Positions 37,723-46,485 of a stretch of DNA of 64,000 nt are shown one piece after another. Position numbers and translations under genes: made by a program. The stretch spans positions 852,001-916,000 of the forward strand of contig NZ_CP025408.1 in NCBI RefSeq assembly GCF_002847305.1, written 5' to 3'. Numbering within the stretch: the stretch's first letter is position 1; each line of letters starts with the position of its first letter. The notes beneath the pieces were generated by a model that was not told the origin of the DNA, ran no database searches, and saw nothing but the letters and a program-made list of their open reading frames with translations. The stretch is from Paracoccus tegillarcae. Its GTDB lineage: Bacteria; Pseudomonadota; Alphaproteobacteria; Rhodobacterales; Rhodobacteraceae.

Positions 37723-39648
37723 ATGCCACCGCTGGCGCGCAAAATCGCGGTCATGACCATCAGCACCCTACACGCGGATCTGACCCAGTCGGGCCTGAAC
37801 CTGATCGGGCAGGCCCTGTCGATCTTTGACGCGGATCTGCGGCTGGCCGTCGCCAACCTGCAATATCAGGCGATGTTCGATCTGCCCGACGAGTTGACCC
37901 GGCGGGGCACCAGTTTCGAGGACACGATTCGCTTTCTGGTCAATCGCGGCGAATACGGCCCGCAGGACGATCCCGATGACGCCATCGCGCTGCGCGTGGA
38001 ACAGGCGCGGACCTTTCAGCCGCATTATTTCGAACGCGAGCGCGCCAATGGCCGCTGGGTCGCGGTCGAGGGCGCGCCGCTGTCGCAAGGCGGCTGGATC
38101 GCCGTTTATACCGATATCACCGATATCAAGCGGCAAGAGGCGCTGCTGCGCGCGCGGTCCGAAGAGTTGAGCGAGCAGGTGCTGGACCACGCCGAAAAGC
38201 TGTCGGCGGCGAACCGCGAACTGGCCGCCACCAACGCGGCGCTGCAAGAGGCACAGCGGGTGCTGACCGCGACCGAGGCGCGGACGCGGCAGGTCACCGA
38301 GATGGTGCCGGCGCATATCGCCCATATGGATGCCGGGTTCCGCTATACGTTTTCGAACCGCCAGTTGCCGTCGATTTTCCCCGGTGCGCCGGATCGGATC
38401 GTGGGGATGACCGGGGATGACGTGCTGGGCGTGGAAACATTTTCCAGGGTCCGGCCGCACATGCAGCGCGCGCTGGCGGGCGAGGCGCAGGTGTTCGAGA
38501 TCACGCATCAACTTTCGGGGCGGCGCATCCGCATCGCGCTGACGCCCGACCGGGCCGGCCATGGCGCCTATATCCTGTCAACCGATGTCAGCGCCGAGGT
38601 GCATGCGCGCGAGGCGATCAGCCATGCCGGCAAGCGCAGTCTTGCCGCCCGGCTGACATCGGGGATGGCGCATGATTTCGGCAATTTGCTGACCATCATC
38701 CTGGGGCTGCAGGGCCGGCTGGCCGCGATGCAACTGCCCGAGGCGGCCTCGGACGATGTGCAGGCGACGCTGGCCACCGCGCGTCGCGGTGCGCAACTGC
38801 TGAACCGGCTGGCGCGGATCAGCCTGCCTCGCGATCTGTCCTTTGAGCCGGTGGATCTGCCGGCGCTGCTGTCCGAAATAGCCACGCTTGCGGGGCCGTC
38901 GCTGGCCACCGGTGTCAGCCTGGAAATCGAGGCCGGCATCAGCGATCTGCCGCTGCTGATCGATCCAGGCGCGCTGCAGGATTCGCTGCTGAACCTGATC
39001 CTGAACGCCAATGCCGCAATGACCGGGCCGGGCCGCATCACCATCACCGCGCGCGCCAGCGGCGACTGGTTGCAGATCGCGGTGACCGATACCGGCCCCG
39101 GCTTTTCGCCCGAGGCGCTGGCACGCGCGACCGAGCCTTTCTATTCGACCAAGCAGGGTCAGGGATCGGGGCTGGGCCTGTCGATGGTTTACGACCAGAC
39201 CAAGCTGGCCGGCGGGACCATGCGGCTTGAGAACACCGGCCACGGCGCCCGCGTGACCCTGCGCCTGCCGCTGCGCCGCGTGACCCGGCAGATGGTGCTG
39301 CTGGTCGAGGATGACGATGCCATTCGAACCGAGGTCCGCGACATGCTGACCGGCCTTGGCCATGCGGTGATCGAGGCCGCCAGCCTGTCCGAGGCCCGCA
39401 GCATGACCGACCTGCCGGGGCTGACCATGATCCTGTCGGACCTGCAGCTTGGCGACGGTCTGGGGCGCGATCTGGCCGGCACCGGCCCGGCCCTGGTGCT
39501 GATGACGGCGCTGCCGCCCGGCGATCCGCTGCGCAGTGATCTGGCCTGGCCGGTGCTGACCAAGCCCTTTGATCGCAATCGGCTGTCGGCGGCCATGTCC
39601 GACGCCGCTTGCAGCAGCGCGCGCCCCGGTCCAGAAGGTGACGCATGA
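37723..39648 (+). CDS. Hybrid sensor histidine kinase with PAS domains and a receiver domain
   Basis: A 641-residue, apparently cytoplasmic sensor without membrane helices. The ATG at 37723 has GAGG at good distance; ATG 37753 is an alternative. Order: two PAS-like domains (about 10-125 and 180-305; the first has FERERANGRWVAVEG), a coiled linker, a HisKA-like H-box SGMAHDFGNLLTIILGLQ with His317, an ATPase region (N-box LILNANAAM, TDTGPGFSPEA, GSGLGLSMVYDQTK) and a C-terminal receiver LVEDDDAIRTE with phospho-acceptor Asp573 in LSDLQLGDG. The H-box F/G variant is of the PAS_7 kinase group. Operon with the response regulator. Confidence 0.87.
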   Translation: MPPLARKIAVMTISTLHADLTQSGLNLIGQALSIFDADLRLAVANLQYQAMFDLPDELTRRGTSFEDTIRFLVNRGEYGPQDDPDDAIALRVEQARTFQPHYFERERANGRWVAVEGAPLSQGGWIAVYTDITDIKRQEALLRARSEELSEQVLDHAEKLSAANRELAATNAALQEAQRVLTATEARTRQVTEMVPAHIAHMDAGFRYTFSNRQLPSIFPGAPDRIVGMTGDDVLGVETFSRVRPHMQRALAGEAQVFEITHQLSGRRIRIALTPDRAGHGAYILSTDVSAEVHAREAISHAGKRSLAARLTSGMAHDFGNLLTIILGLQGRLAAMQLPEAASDDVQATLATARRGAQLLNRLARISLPRDLSFEPVDLPALLSEIATLAGPSLATGVSLEIEAGISDLPLLIDPGALQDSLLNLILNANAAMTGPGRITITARASGDWLQIAVTDTGPGFSPEALARATEPFYSTKQGQGSGLGLSMVYDQTKLAGGTMRLENTGHGARVTLRLPLRRVTRQMVLLVEDDDAIRTEVRDMLTGLGHAVIEAASLSEARSMTDLPGLTMILSDLQLGDGLGRDLAGTGPALVLMTALPPGDPLRSDLAWPVLTKPFDRNRLSAAMSDAACSSARPGPEGDA

Positions 39649-40346
39649 CCGACAGCCCGCTGATCGCCATCCTTGACGACGAACCCGAGATCCGCCGACT
39701 GCTGGCCGGCGCGCTGGAAGAGGCAGGCTTTCGCACCCAGTCCTTCGCGCGTGCCACCGAATTCGAGGCCGCGCTGCGCCGGATCACCCCCGATGCCTGC
39801 CTGATCGACCTTGGCCTGCCCGACCGGGACGGGCTGGCGCTGGTGCACCGGCTGGCCACCGAATCGGGCGCGGCGATCATCATCATTTCCGGCCGCGCAC
39901 AGGTGCAGGACCGGGTGACCGGGCTGGAACTGGGTGCCGATGACTATATCATCAAACCCTTTGAACCGGCAGAGGTGGTGGCCCGGATCAGGGCGCGGCT
40001 GCGCAAGCCCGCCCCGCCGGTCGAACGCGGCGGCAATCAGGTGCGCTTTGCCGGCTGGCTGGCCGATTTCGATAGCTACACGCTGACCTCGCCCGGCGGG
40101 CAGGAAACCCCCGTCAGCCATGCCGAGGCCGAATTGCTGCGCATCTTTCTGGACAGCCCGCGCCGGCTGATCACCCGCAACCAGATGCTGGAGGCGCTGG
40201 GCGGCACCGCCGGCGAAAGCTTTGACCGCGCCATGGATGTCCGCATCTCGCGGCTGCGCGCGAAGCTGGACGAGGACCCCAAGAACCCCCGCCTGATCAA
40301 GACGATCTATGGCGCCGGATACATCTTTCTGGCCGAGCTGGGGTAA
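39645..40346 (+). CDS. OmpR/PhoB-family response regulator
   Basis: A 233-residue regulator: receiver domain (ILDDEPEIRRLL; Asp55 in CLIDLGLPD; a Lys in YIIKPF) and a C-terminal winged helix (VRISRLRAKLDEDP, TIYGAGYIFLAE). Its ATG overlaps the kinase stop (ATGA), so it is the kinase's likely partner. As the pair lies divergent to the fadD-like/liv operon, it may control that operon by sensing its substrate; this is inference from position. Confidence 0.93.
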   Translation: MTDSPLIAILDDEPEIRRLLAGALEEAGFRTQSFARATEFEAALRRITPDACLIDLGLPDRDGLALVHRLATESGAAIIIISGRAQVQDRVTGLELGADDYIIKPFEPAEVVARIRARLRKPAPPVERGGNQVRFAGWLADFDSYTLTSPGGQETPVSHAEAELLRIFLDSPRRLITRNQMLEALGGTAGESFDRAMDVRISRLRAKLDEDPKNPRLIKTIYGAGYIFLAELG

Positions 40347-40405
40347 AAGCCAGCGGGCGCGGACAAGCTTGGTTTTGCGGTGCGCTCACGCCGTCCCGTC
40401 AATCT

Positions 40406-40420
40406 GGCAGGCATCCTGCC
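40406..40420. terminator. Stem-loop between response regulator and cytochrome genes
   Basis: GGCAGG-CAT-CCTGCC, a 6-bp stem with a 3-base loop, sits in the gap between two convergent genes. It lacks a T run, so it is only a weak candidate for a shared terminator. Confidence 0.3.
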
Positions 40421-40467
40421 GCCCCCCATGCAGGGATGGGTCGCAGCGTGATCGTTGCCCCGCCTCG

Positions 40468-40860
40468 TCACCGTTCCGAGGAAAAATGCGTCTTGAGGTA
40501 GGTAAGGACGATATCCTTCGTTTCGTCATCCGGCTCAAACATGTTCTGATCTTCGATCATCCAGTCCCACAGATAATCCCAGCGGGCATCGGTCAGGCTT
40601 TGTTGACGAATGATCGCTGTCGAGTGGCAGGCGGTACACTGATAAAATGTATCTTCCGCACCCGGCCCGGCAGGAAGGTTTCCAAGTTCAGGATCTGGTT
40701 CGACGACAGGCGCATCAACCATCGGGTTGGCGGTGGCGGGTGCCAAAGGGTTAACCGTCTTGCGCATCGGATCATAGGCCTCTTGCGCGATGGAAGCCGT
40801 TGACCCGAACGCGAGGCCAGCACACAGCGCGAGGCGCGAAAGTCCTGATATGTTTTTCAT
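40468..40860 (-). CDS. Periplasmic monohaem cytochrome c, likely partner of the sulfite dehydrogenase
   Basis: A 130-residue exported cytochrome. The signal peptide (about 25 residues, cut near SIA-QEAY) is followed by a Pro/Asn-rich linker and one haem motif CTACH (Cys75, Cys78, His79); Met residues in WMIEDQNMF are possible sixth ligands. It is 60 bases downstream of the sulfite oxidase-type gene and on the same strand, in the arrangement of SorA-SorB of Starkeya, where SorB takes electrons from the Mo centre. Confidence 0.8.
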   Translation of the reverse strand: MKNISGLSRLALCAGLAFGSTASIAQEAYDPMRKTVNPLAPATANPMVDAPVVEPDPELGNLPAGPGAEDTFYQCTACHSTAIIRQQSLTDARWDYLWDWMIEDQNMFEPDDETKDIVLTYLKTHFSSER

Positions 40861-40920
40861 GTAAGCTTCTTTCCGTTGGTGCCGGCAGCCGGACCCGTTG
40901 ATCCGGCTGCGGTGTCAGGA

Positions 40921-42186
40921 TCAGGTCGCAATCATGGCGATGCGATGCTGCATGTTGTTGCCATACCCGCGCGGATTCCAGCCGGGAACAACGGGCGGCT
41001 GCGCCACGCCGTTCATATCCGTCGCCCGCGCCCAGACCTCGTAATAACCAGCCTCGGGCAAGGTGACATCGGCGCGGAAACGCTGCCATGCGAACGTGTT
41101 CTTTGCAGGATCAAGCGTTGCGGAAATCCAGGTCTGGCCAAAATCGATGGACAGATCGACCGATGCAATATCGCCGCTGCCGGCCCAGGCATGACCGCGC
41201 ACCTCTGTTGCCTCGCCCATCGGGGTTTGCGTGCCGGTTTGCGGATGGGTGATCAGCGACTTCACCGGCATTTCGGTCATGATAACCATGTCCTCTTCCG
41301 GCACCTCGGTGCCGGGGGCGACGGGATAGGCCGGTAGACGATAGGAATATCCGGTCATTTTTGCCCCGTCATGCACCTGATCGCGGACCCAGATACGGGT
41401 CAGGAATTTCTGCGATGCCGAACCGGGATAGCCGGGGATGATGACACGCAGAGGAAACCCGTGAACCGCGGGAATAGGTTCGCCGTTCATTTCCCACGCA
41501 ATGATGCCGTCCTCGGCCAGTGCTTTCTCAATGGGCGCACCGCGCGAGATCGCATCTTTGTCCGAATCGCCCGAAAGGTGCGGATCGTTGCCATAATGCG
41601 CCGTATAGACCGCGCTTTCCTTGATGCCTGCGGCGTTGAGCACATCGCTCAGACGGACGCCCGTCCAATCTGCGCAACCGACGGCGCCTGTCGTCCACTG
41701 GTTGCCCGACGCTCCGGGGGTGAAATATGCCCGACCGTTGCCACCGCATTCCAGCACCAGCCGTTTCGTGACGACCTCGAATTGTTCTTTGAGATCGGCA
41801 AGGCTCAGCTCCAGCGGCGTTTCCACCTCGCCGTCGATGGTCAGGGTCCAGCCCTCGTCGTCCATCTCCAGCGCCGTGTCAGGGACCAACCCGTTGTTGC
41901 GTACGAAGAAATGTTCATAGGGCGTCACATCGTCGTCCAGGAGGTGTGCCGGTGTTTCCGCGTTGAGAGGCCTGTCATTCATCACCAGGAGGCCATTCTT
42001 GCCCGCCATTATGTCCTCTTCGCTCATGCCCTGCGCCAGCGCCATCAGGTTGCCACCGAACGGGATATTCATTCCCGCGTAGGCCCCAAGCGCAGTCAGC
42101 GCGGTCGATTTGAGAAACGTCCTGCGTTCGGGTTGATCCACCATGCAAGCGTCGATCACCTCGTCTGCTGAGTTCTTGTCTGCCAT
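40921..42186 (-). CDS. sorA: Sulfite dehydrogenase molybdopterin subunit (SorA/SoxC family)
   Basis: Oxidises sulfite to sulfate in the periplasm, passing electrons to cytochrome c. A Tat-like N-terminus (RRTFLKSTAL at 21-30) precedes the molybdopterin domain, in which Cys147 (LVLECGGNGR) is the Mo ligand, with FGFLR-type FPLRVIIPGYPG and TGYSYRLP segments, and a C-terminal Ig-like dimerisation domain (AGYYEVWARATDMNG). At 421 residues it fits the sulfite oxidase family. The one-haem cytochrome next door favours the SorAB type over SoxCD, whose cytochrome has two haems. The other sox genes are absent here. Confidence 0.82.
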   Translation of the reverse strand: MADKNSADEVIDACMVDQPERRTFLKSTALTALGAYAGMNIPFGGNLMALAQGMSEEDIMAGKNGLLVMNDRPLNAETPAHLLDDDVTPYEHFFVRNNGLVPDTALEMDDEGWTLTIDGEVETPLELSLADLKEQFEVVTKRLVLECGGNGRAYFTPGASGNQWTTGAVGCADWTGVRLSDVLNAAGIKESAVYTAHYGNDPHLSGDSDKDAISRGAPIEKALAEDGIIAWEMNGEPIPAVHGFPLRVIIPGYPGSASQKFLTRIWVRDQVHDGAKMTGYSYRLPAYPVAPGTEVPEEDMVIMTEMPVKSLITHPQTGTQTPMGEATEVRGHAWAGSGDIASVDLSIDFGQTWISATLDPAKNTFAWQRFRADVTLPEAGYYEVWARATDMNGVAQPPVVPGWNPRGYGNNMQHRIAMIAT

Positions 42187-42304
42187 GATCCAAATTCCTC
42201 CCGTTGAACGCGTAACAGAATATCGAACAGGGGTTTCTTTTCAAGAGATCCGAGCAGGCGCTGGCTGGATCAGACATGTCGGCCTGGTTCGCCGCGCATG
42301 CCGC

Positions 42305-43255
42305 CTAGTCAACTTCGTGGTCGGTCCGATGGCGTGCAGATCCCTTTGCCGCCATCACCGCGCCCGCGGCGGCGTCTGCGCCTGCCTCGGCGAGTGCGGC
42401 GGATTTGCGGCGGCTTCGGGCCTCGCTGCGCATGGCCAGGAAGTTCGCGGCAAAGATCAGGCCCGCGCCGATGAACACGGCGGTGCTGATCTTCTCGTCA
42501 TAGAGCAGCCAGCCGACCACGGCGATCAGCGGCACGCGCAGAAAGTCGATGGGAATCGCAATCGAGGCATCCATCACCCGCAGCGCCTGCGCCATGGTGT
42601 AATGCGCGCTGAGTGCCGAAATGCCGACCAGCAGAACCCAGGGCATGTCCGGCCAGCCGACTGGCACCCAGCCCCCCTGATAGGCCATCAGCGCCACACC
42701 CATCGGCAATTGCATCAGCACCATCCACACCACGATGATCGCGGAGGACGAGTGCCGCGTCAGCCGCTTGACGAAGACCGCCGAGGCGCCATAGCCCGCC
42801 GCCGCCAGCAGCACGATCAGCGCCGCCGGATCGATGATGCCGGTGCCCGGTTGCAGCACGATCAGCACGCCTGCAAAGCTGGCGATGATGGCCAGTATGC
42901 GGGCGCGGCCGATGCGTTCGCCCAGCGCCGCCCAGGCGAATATCGCCACCCAGATCGGCATGGTGAATTCCAGCGCAAAGACCTCGGCCAGGGGCATCAG
43001 TGCCACCCCCAGCGTCCAGCAATATTGCGCGCTGAAATGGACCAGATTTCGGGCCGCGTGCAGTTTGATATCCCGCAGCTGGCGCAGTTCCGGCAGCAGG
43101 TGGCGTGCCAGGATCAGGACGACGCCCAGCCCGACGATCGAGCGCAGCACAAGGATCTGGGCGATTGGCATCGCAAGCGACAACTCTCGCGAGGCGACTG
43201 CCATGCTGATGAAAGAGGCAAGGCTCGCGATCATCCAGAGGACGCCTACGCCCAT
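42305..43255 (-). CDS. DMT-superfamily (EamA) transporter
   Basis: An inner-membrane transporter of 316 residues from ATG 43255 (GAGG site 8 bases upstream; GTG 43264 is in frame just before). About ten helices in two EamA repeats, with VASRELSLAMPIAQILVLRS and LMPLAEVFALEFTMPIWVAIFAW as the first-repeat marks. The substrate is unknown. It sits 59 bases beyond the end of dgoA on the same strand, so it may share transcripts with the sugar-acid genes. Confidence 0.86.
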   Translation of the reverse strand: MGVGVLWMIASLASFISMAVASRELSLAMPIAQILVLRSIVGLGVVLILARHLLPELRQLRDIKLHAARNLVHFSAQYCWTLGVALMPLAEVFALEFTMPIWVAIFAWAALGERIGRARILAIIASFAGVLIVLQPGTGIIDPAALIVLLAAAGYGASAVFVKRLTRHSSSAIIVVWMVLMQLPMGVALMAYQGGWVPVGWPDMPWVLLVGISALSAHYTMAQALRVMDASIAIPIDFLRVPLIAVVGWLLYDEKISTAVFIGAGLIFAANFLAMRSEARSRRKSAALAEAGADAAAGAVMAAKGSARHRTDHEVD

Positions 43256-43314
43256 GTCCCGCACCTCGCTGAACGGCTCATGACAATTTCCCGCAGGCCC
43301 CGCAGCCGGCCCGG

Positions 43315-43938
43315 TTATTGCAGCGCGGCGTCATGGGCTGCGACCAGACGGGCGGCCTTTTCGGCCACGGTGGCGCTGCTGTCGCCCGGTTTGTAAAGCG
43401 CCGAGCCGATCCCGAAACCGGTGGCCCCGGCGGCGCACCAGTCGGCCATGTTCTGCGCCGTCACCCCGCCCACGGCAAAGACGGGCACATCGCCCGGCAG
43501 CACCGCGCGCATTGCCCTGAGGCCGTGGGGGCCGATCAACTCGCCCGGAAACAGCTTGAGCGCATCGGCGCCCGCCCTGAGCGCTGCGAATGCCTCGGTC
43601 GGGGTCATGACGCCGGGATAAGACAGCATGTCGGCCGATTTCGTGGCCGCGATCACCGCCGGGTCGCAATTGGGCGACACGATCAGCCGCGCGCCGGTCG
43701 ATCCGACCGCGACCACCTGAGAGGGCGTCAGCACGGTGCCAGCTCCGATCAGCGCGCGATCACCATGGGCCTTTTGCATGGCGGCGATGCTGGCCAGCGG
43801 ATCGGGCGAATTCAGCGGCACTTCGATGCGGGTGATCCCCGCCGCGATCAGTGCCTCGGTGACCGGCAGGGCCTCATCGGGGGTGATGCCGCGCAGGATC
43901 GCCACGATGGCACGGCCCTTGGGGTTCGCTTCGCTCAT
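43315..43938 (-). CDS. dgoA: 2-dehydro-3-deoxy-6-phosphogalactonate aldolase
   Basis: Splits KDPGal into pyruvate and glyceraldehyde-3-phosphate, the final step of the De Ley-Doudoroff galactonate path. 207 residues of the KDPG/KDPGal aldolase family: [14 protein letters not shown] with the conserved Glu, [11 protein letters not shown], and the Schiff-base Lys in [14 protein letters not shown]. The ATG at 43938 overlaps the dgoK stop (ATGA), so kinase and aldolase are translationally coupled. Confidence 0.93.
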   Translation of the reverse strand: MSEANPKGRAIVAILRGITPDEALPVTEALIAAGITRIEVPLNSPDPLASIAAMQKAHGDRALIGAGTVLTPSQVVAVGSTGARLIVSPNCDPAVIAATKSADMLSYPGVMTPTEAFAALRAGADALKLFPGELIGPHGLRAMRAVLPGDVPVFAVGGVTAQNMADWCAAGATGFGIGSALYKPGDSSATVAEKAARLVAAHDAALQ

Positions 43939-44870
43939 GTCCCGCCCTTCTGCGTTCTTGCCCGCGCCAGCCCGGCCAGCGCCATGTTCCCGCCGTCATA
44001 TTGCTGCGCCTCGATGCCCTGCTGCGCCAGCGCGGCGGCGTAGCGTTGGGTCAGCGTATCAGTGCCGATGAGTGCCACATCCTGCCCCAGCCACCAGCCA
44101 CGGGTCGCGGTCAGTTCGGCCCCGATCAGCAGGCCCGACAGGCGCGCAGAGGCGGCATCGGCAGAGAGCTGATCCATCAGCCCTTCGGCGCGCAGGGTGA
44201 ACAGGCGCGTCAGCAGCCGGTCGGCATCGCGACGGCCCTCTGCGACGCCATCGTCAAAGGCGGTCTGGTCCCAGCCATCGCCCATGCCGTGACGCAGGAC
44301 AGAGGCGGTGGACAGCAGGTGAAACAGCTCTCCGGTCATGGCGGTCTGAAAGCCTACGACCTCGCCGGCGCTGATCCGCGCCCATTTGGAATGCGTGCCG
44401 GGCAGGCAGACGACGCCGTCGAAATCGGGCCGCAGCGCCAGCAGGCCGGCGATCTGGGTTTCCTCGCCGCGCATGACGTCGGCGGGACGGTCCTGCCGCA
44501 TTCCCGGCAGGATCTGCAGCGCGATGCGCGGGTCGCGGGCGGGGACCGGCACCATGGCCGCATTGTCCAGCGGTGCGGCGGGGACGCTCAGATAGGGGGC
44601 CTCGACCCAGCCCTGACGGCTGCCGACCATGCCGCAGGCCAGCATCGGCATAGGCGCATCGCCCAGCCACGGCCCGACAACGGCCAGCAGCGCGGCCTCG
44701 AATGCGGCGGCATCGCCCAATTCTGCCGCGCCGGGCCCCGAGGCCTCGGCCAGGATCTGCCCGTCGCCGATGGCATAAGCGCGCAGATTGCTGCTGCCCC
44801 AATCCAGCGCGATCCAGTCAGGGCGCAAAGCCCCCCCGCCATTCAGCGACCCTGCCCTATCCAAAGACAT
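43935..44870 (-). CDS. dgoK: 2-dehydro-3-deoxygalactonokinase
   Basis: Phosphorylates 2-dehydro-3-deoxygalactonate, feeding dgoA. The ATG 44870 start (311 residues) lies inside the last codons of the upstream membrane-protein gene; a longer frame to 44945 is unlikely. The DgoK signature [15 protein letters not shown] is near residue 27, and [15 protein letters not shown] and FMTGELFxLL-like [12 protein letters not shown] follow. No galactonate dehydratase or transporter is adjacent, so the pathway would need partners elsewhere. Confidence 0.92.
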   Translation of the reverse strand: MSLDRAGSLNGGGALRPDWIALDWGSSNLRAYAIGDGQILAEASGPGAAELGDAAAFEAALLAVVGPWLGDAPMPMLACGMVGSRQGWVEAPYLSVPAAPLDNAAMVPVPARDPRIALQILPGMRQDRPADVMRGEETQIAGLLALRPDFDGVVCLPGTHSKWARISAGEVVGFQTAMTGELFHLLSTASVLRHGMGDGWDQTAFDDGVAEGRRDADRLLTRLFTLRAEGLMDQLSADAASARLSGLLIGAELTATRGWWLGQDVALIGTDTLTQRYAAALAQQGIEAQQYDGGNMALAGLARARTQKGGT

Positions 44871-45783
44871 TGGCCACCCGCCCCAGCAGCATGAAGGCCC
44901 GCGCCGAGCGCGTCTCGGCCAGAAGCTGCAACTGATCATCGTCAAGGCTGGTGCCGACGCGGGTCAGCATCAGGTCGAAATGGCGCAAAAAGTGATGCGC
45001 GCTGTCACGGAATATCTCGTCGCCCTTCAACATGGCCAGCGTCAGATCCAGCGCCTGCTGATCCTCGATCGTGCCCATCTGTTGCATCTGCGCGCCGCGC
45101 TCGCCCTCGGCAAAGCGGCGCCACAATTCGGGGCGCGGCGGCTGCGTGGACAGGTGATCCATGTAGAGCCCGTTTTCCGACAACAGCGTCACCACATCCT
45201 GCGCCGAGCGGATGACACGGGAATTATCGTGATCGCGCAGCACCGCGCGCAAGGCGGCGATGGTTTCCACATCGTCGGGACCCTCGGGAAAGTTCAAGGC
45301 GCGGATCAGGTCATCGGGCGCGACCGTCACCGAGGCCGGCGCATCAAAGCGCATCGCCGTCTGCCGCCCATCCGTGGCCGCCGACCGGGGCACGGGTTGC
45401 GGCATCGGTTGCGGGCGGGGTGCGGGGGCGCTCTGCGGTCGCGGTTGCGCTGGCACAGCCGGCTGCGCGGCGGCGGTTGTCGCCCCGATCCGGCCGCCGC
45501 CGGCGTCGCGCATCTGACCAAGGCGCAGGCGCAGGTCTGCCGCCTCGCTGCGCAGGCTGGCAATGGCACCGGCGATCGCCACGGCCAGCCAGATCAGCAC
45601 GATCGGACCCAGCACCGCCATCACGCTGAACAGCTGCATCAGCCCCGACAGCGGCGTGGCGACATCAGGCCCGAACAGCCAGAACGACCCGGCCATCAGC
45701 AGCCAGATCGCCGTCAGCACGGCACCGATGACAACGGCCTCATCGCTGCCCAGAGCAGCGCCTATCTGCTTGCGCAGGCTCAT
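44857..45783 (-). CDS. Conserved membrane protein of unknown function
   Basis: A 308-residue protein with two N-terminal membrane helices (VIGAVLTAIWLLMAGSFWLF and VMAVLGPIVLIWLAVAIAGA), then a Pro/Ala/Gln-rich linker (VPAQPRPQSAPAPRPQPMP) and a helical C-terminal domain in the cytoplasm. No enzyme motif is seen. It starts directly after the greA stop (1-base spacing) and its last codons overlap the dgoK start, so it is in the greA-to-dgoA unit. Related to a family common in Rhodobacterales, as judged by layout only. Confidence 0.7.
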   Translation of the reverse strand: MSLRKQIGAALGSDEAVVIGAVLTAIWLLMAGSFWLFGPDVATPLSGLMQLFSVMAVLGPIVLIWLAVAIAGAIASLRSEAADLRLRLGQMRDAGGGRIGATTAAAQPAVPAQPRPQSAPAPRPQPMPQPVPRSAATDGRQTAMRFDAPASVTVAPDDLIRALNFPEGPDDVETIAALRAVLRDHDNSRVIRSAQDVVTLLSENGLYMDHLSTQPPRPELWRRFAEGERGAQMQQMGTIEDQQALDLTLAMLKGDEIFRDSAHHFLRHFDLMLTRVGTSLDDDQLQLLAETRSARAFMLLGRVANVFG

Positions 45784-46254
45784 CTATTCATAGCGGATCG
45801 ACAGGATTTCATAGCTGCGCAGGCCGCCGGGTGTGGTGACATCGACGCTGTCGCCCTCTTCCTTGCCGATCAGCGCACGCGCCAGCGGCGAGCGCAGGTT
45901 CAGCATGCCGCGTTCGATATCGGCCTCGGGTTCACCGACGATCTGATAGGTCTTTTCCTCGTCCGTATCCTCGTCAACCAGCGTGACCCTGGCGCCGAAC
46001 TTGATCGAGCCGGTGAATTTCGACGGATCGATCACCTCGGCGCGCGACAGCACGGCCTCGAGTTCCTTGATCCGGCCTTCGATAAAGCCCTGTTTTTCGC
46101 GCGCGGCGTGATATTCGGCGTTCTCTGACAGATCGCCATGCTCACGTGCCTCGGCGATGGCGCGGATCACGGCCGGACGTTCATCGCTTTTCAGCTTTGC
46201 CAGTTCGCTGTCCAGCGCCTGATGGCCGTTCCGGGTCATCGGTATTTTTTCCAT
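45784..46254 (-). CDS. greA: Transcription elongation factor GreA
   Basis: Rescues backtracked RNA polymerase by stimulating transcript cleavage. ATG 46254 has AAAGG upstream and gives 156 residues. The coiled-coil N-terminal domain shows [25 protein letters not shown], with Asp and Glu at the tip (DLSENAEY), and the C-terminal FKBP-like domain ends with [10 protein letters not shown]. An upstream in-frame stretch is non-coding. Confidence 0.96.
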   Translation of the reverse strand: MEKIPMTRNGHQALDSELAKLKSDERPAVIRAIAEAREHGDLSENAEYHAAREKQGFIEGRIKELEAVLSRAEVIDPSKFTGSIKFGARVTLVDEDTDEEKTYQIVGEPEADIERGMLNLRSPLARALIGKEEGDSVDVTTPGGLRSYEILSIRYE

Positions 46255-46485
46255 TGCGGGCCTTTCGGTTGGCTGAATTGTTTCAACGTTAATCGAACGC
46301 CCCCGCCAAATAATCTGGCAGGGGCGCGCATGTCTGGCATCCACACTGCAACCAAGACCGCGCCGAATGCAAGGCCGACGGGCAGATTCGGCGTCTTTTG
46401 GCCACCGGCATCCTTGCGTCATGATTGCCCCCGCGCGCAGGGCGCGGTAGTGCTATGGCCAGCAAATCAGAGGGGAGCGCCAGCC

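Noticed and set aside
40468..42186. Naming the pair soxC-soxD
   Set aside because: SoxD is a larger diheme protein; the neighbour has a single CxxCH in 130 residues and no other sox gene is in view.
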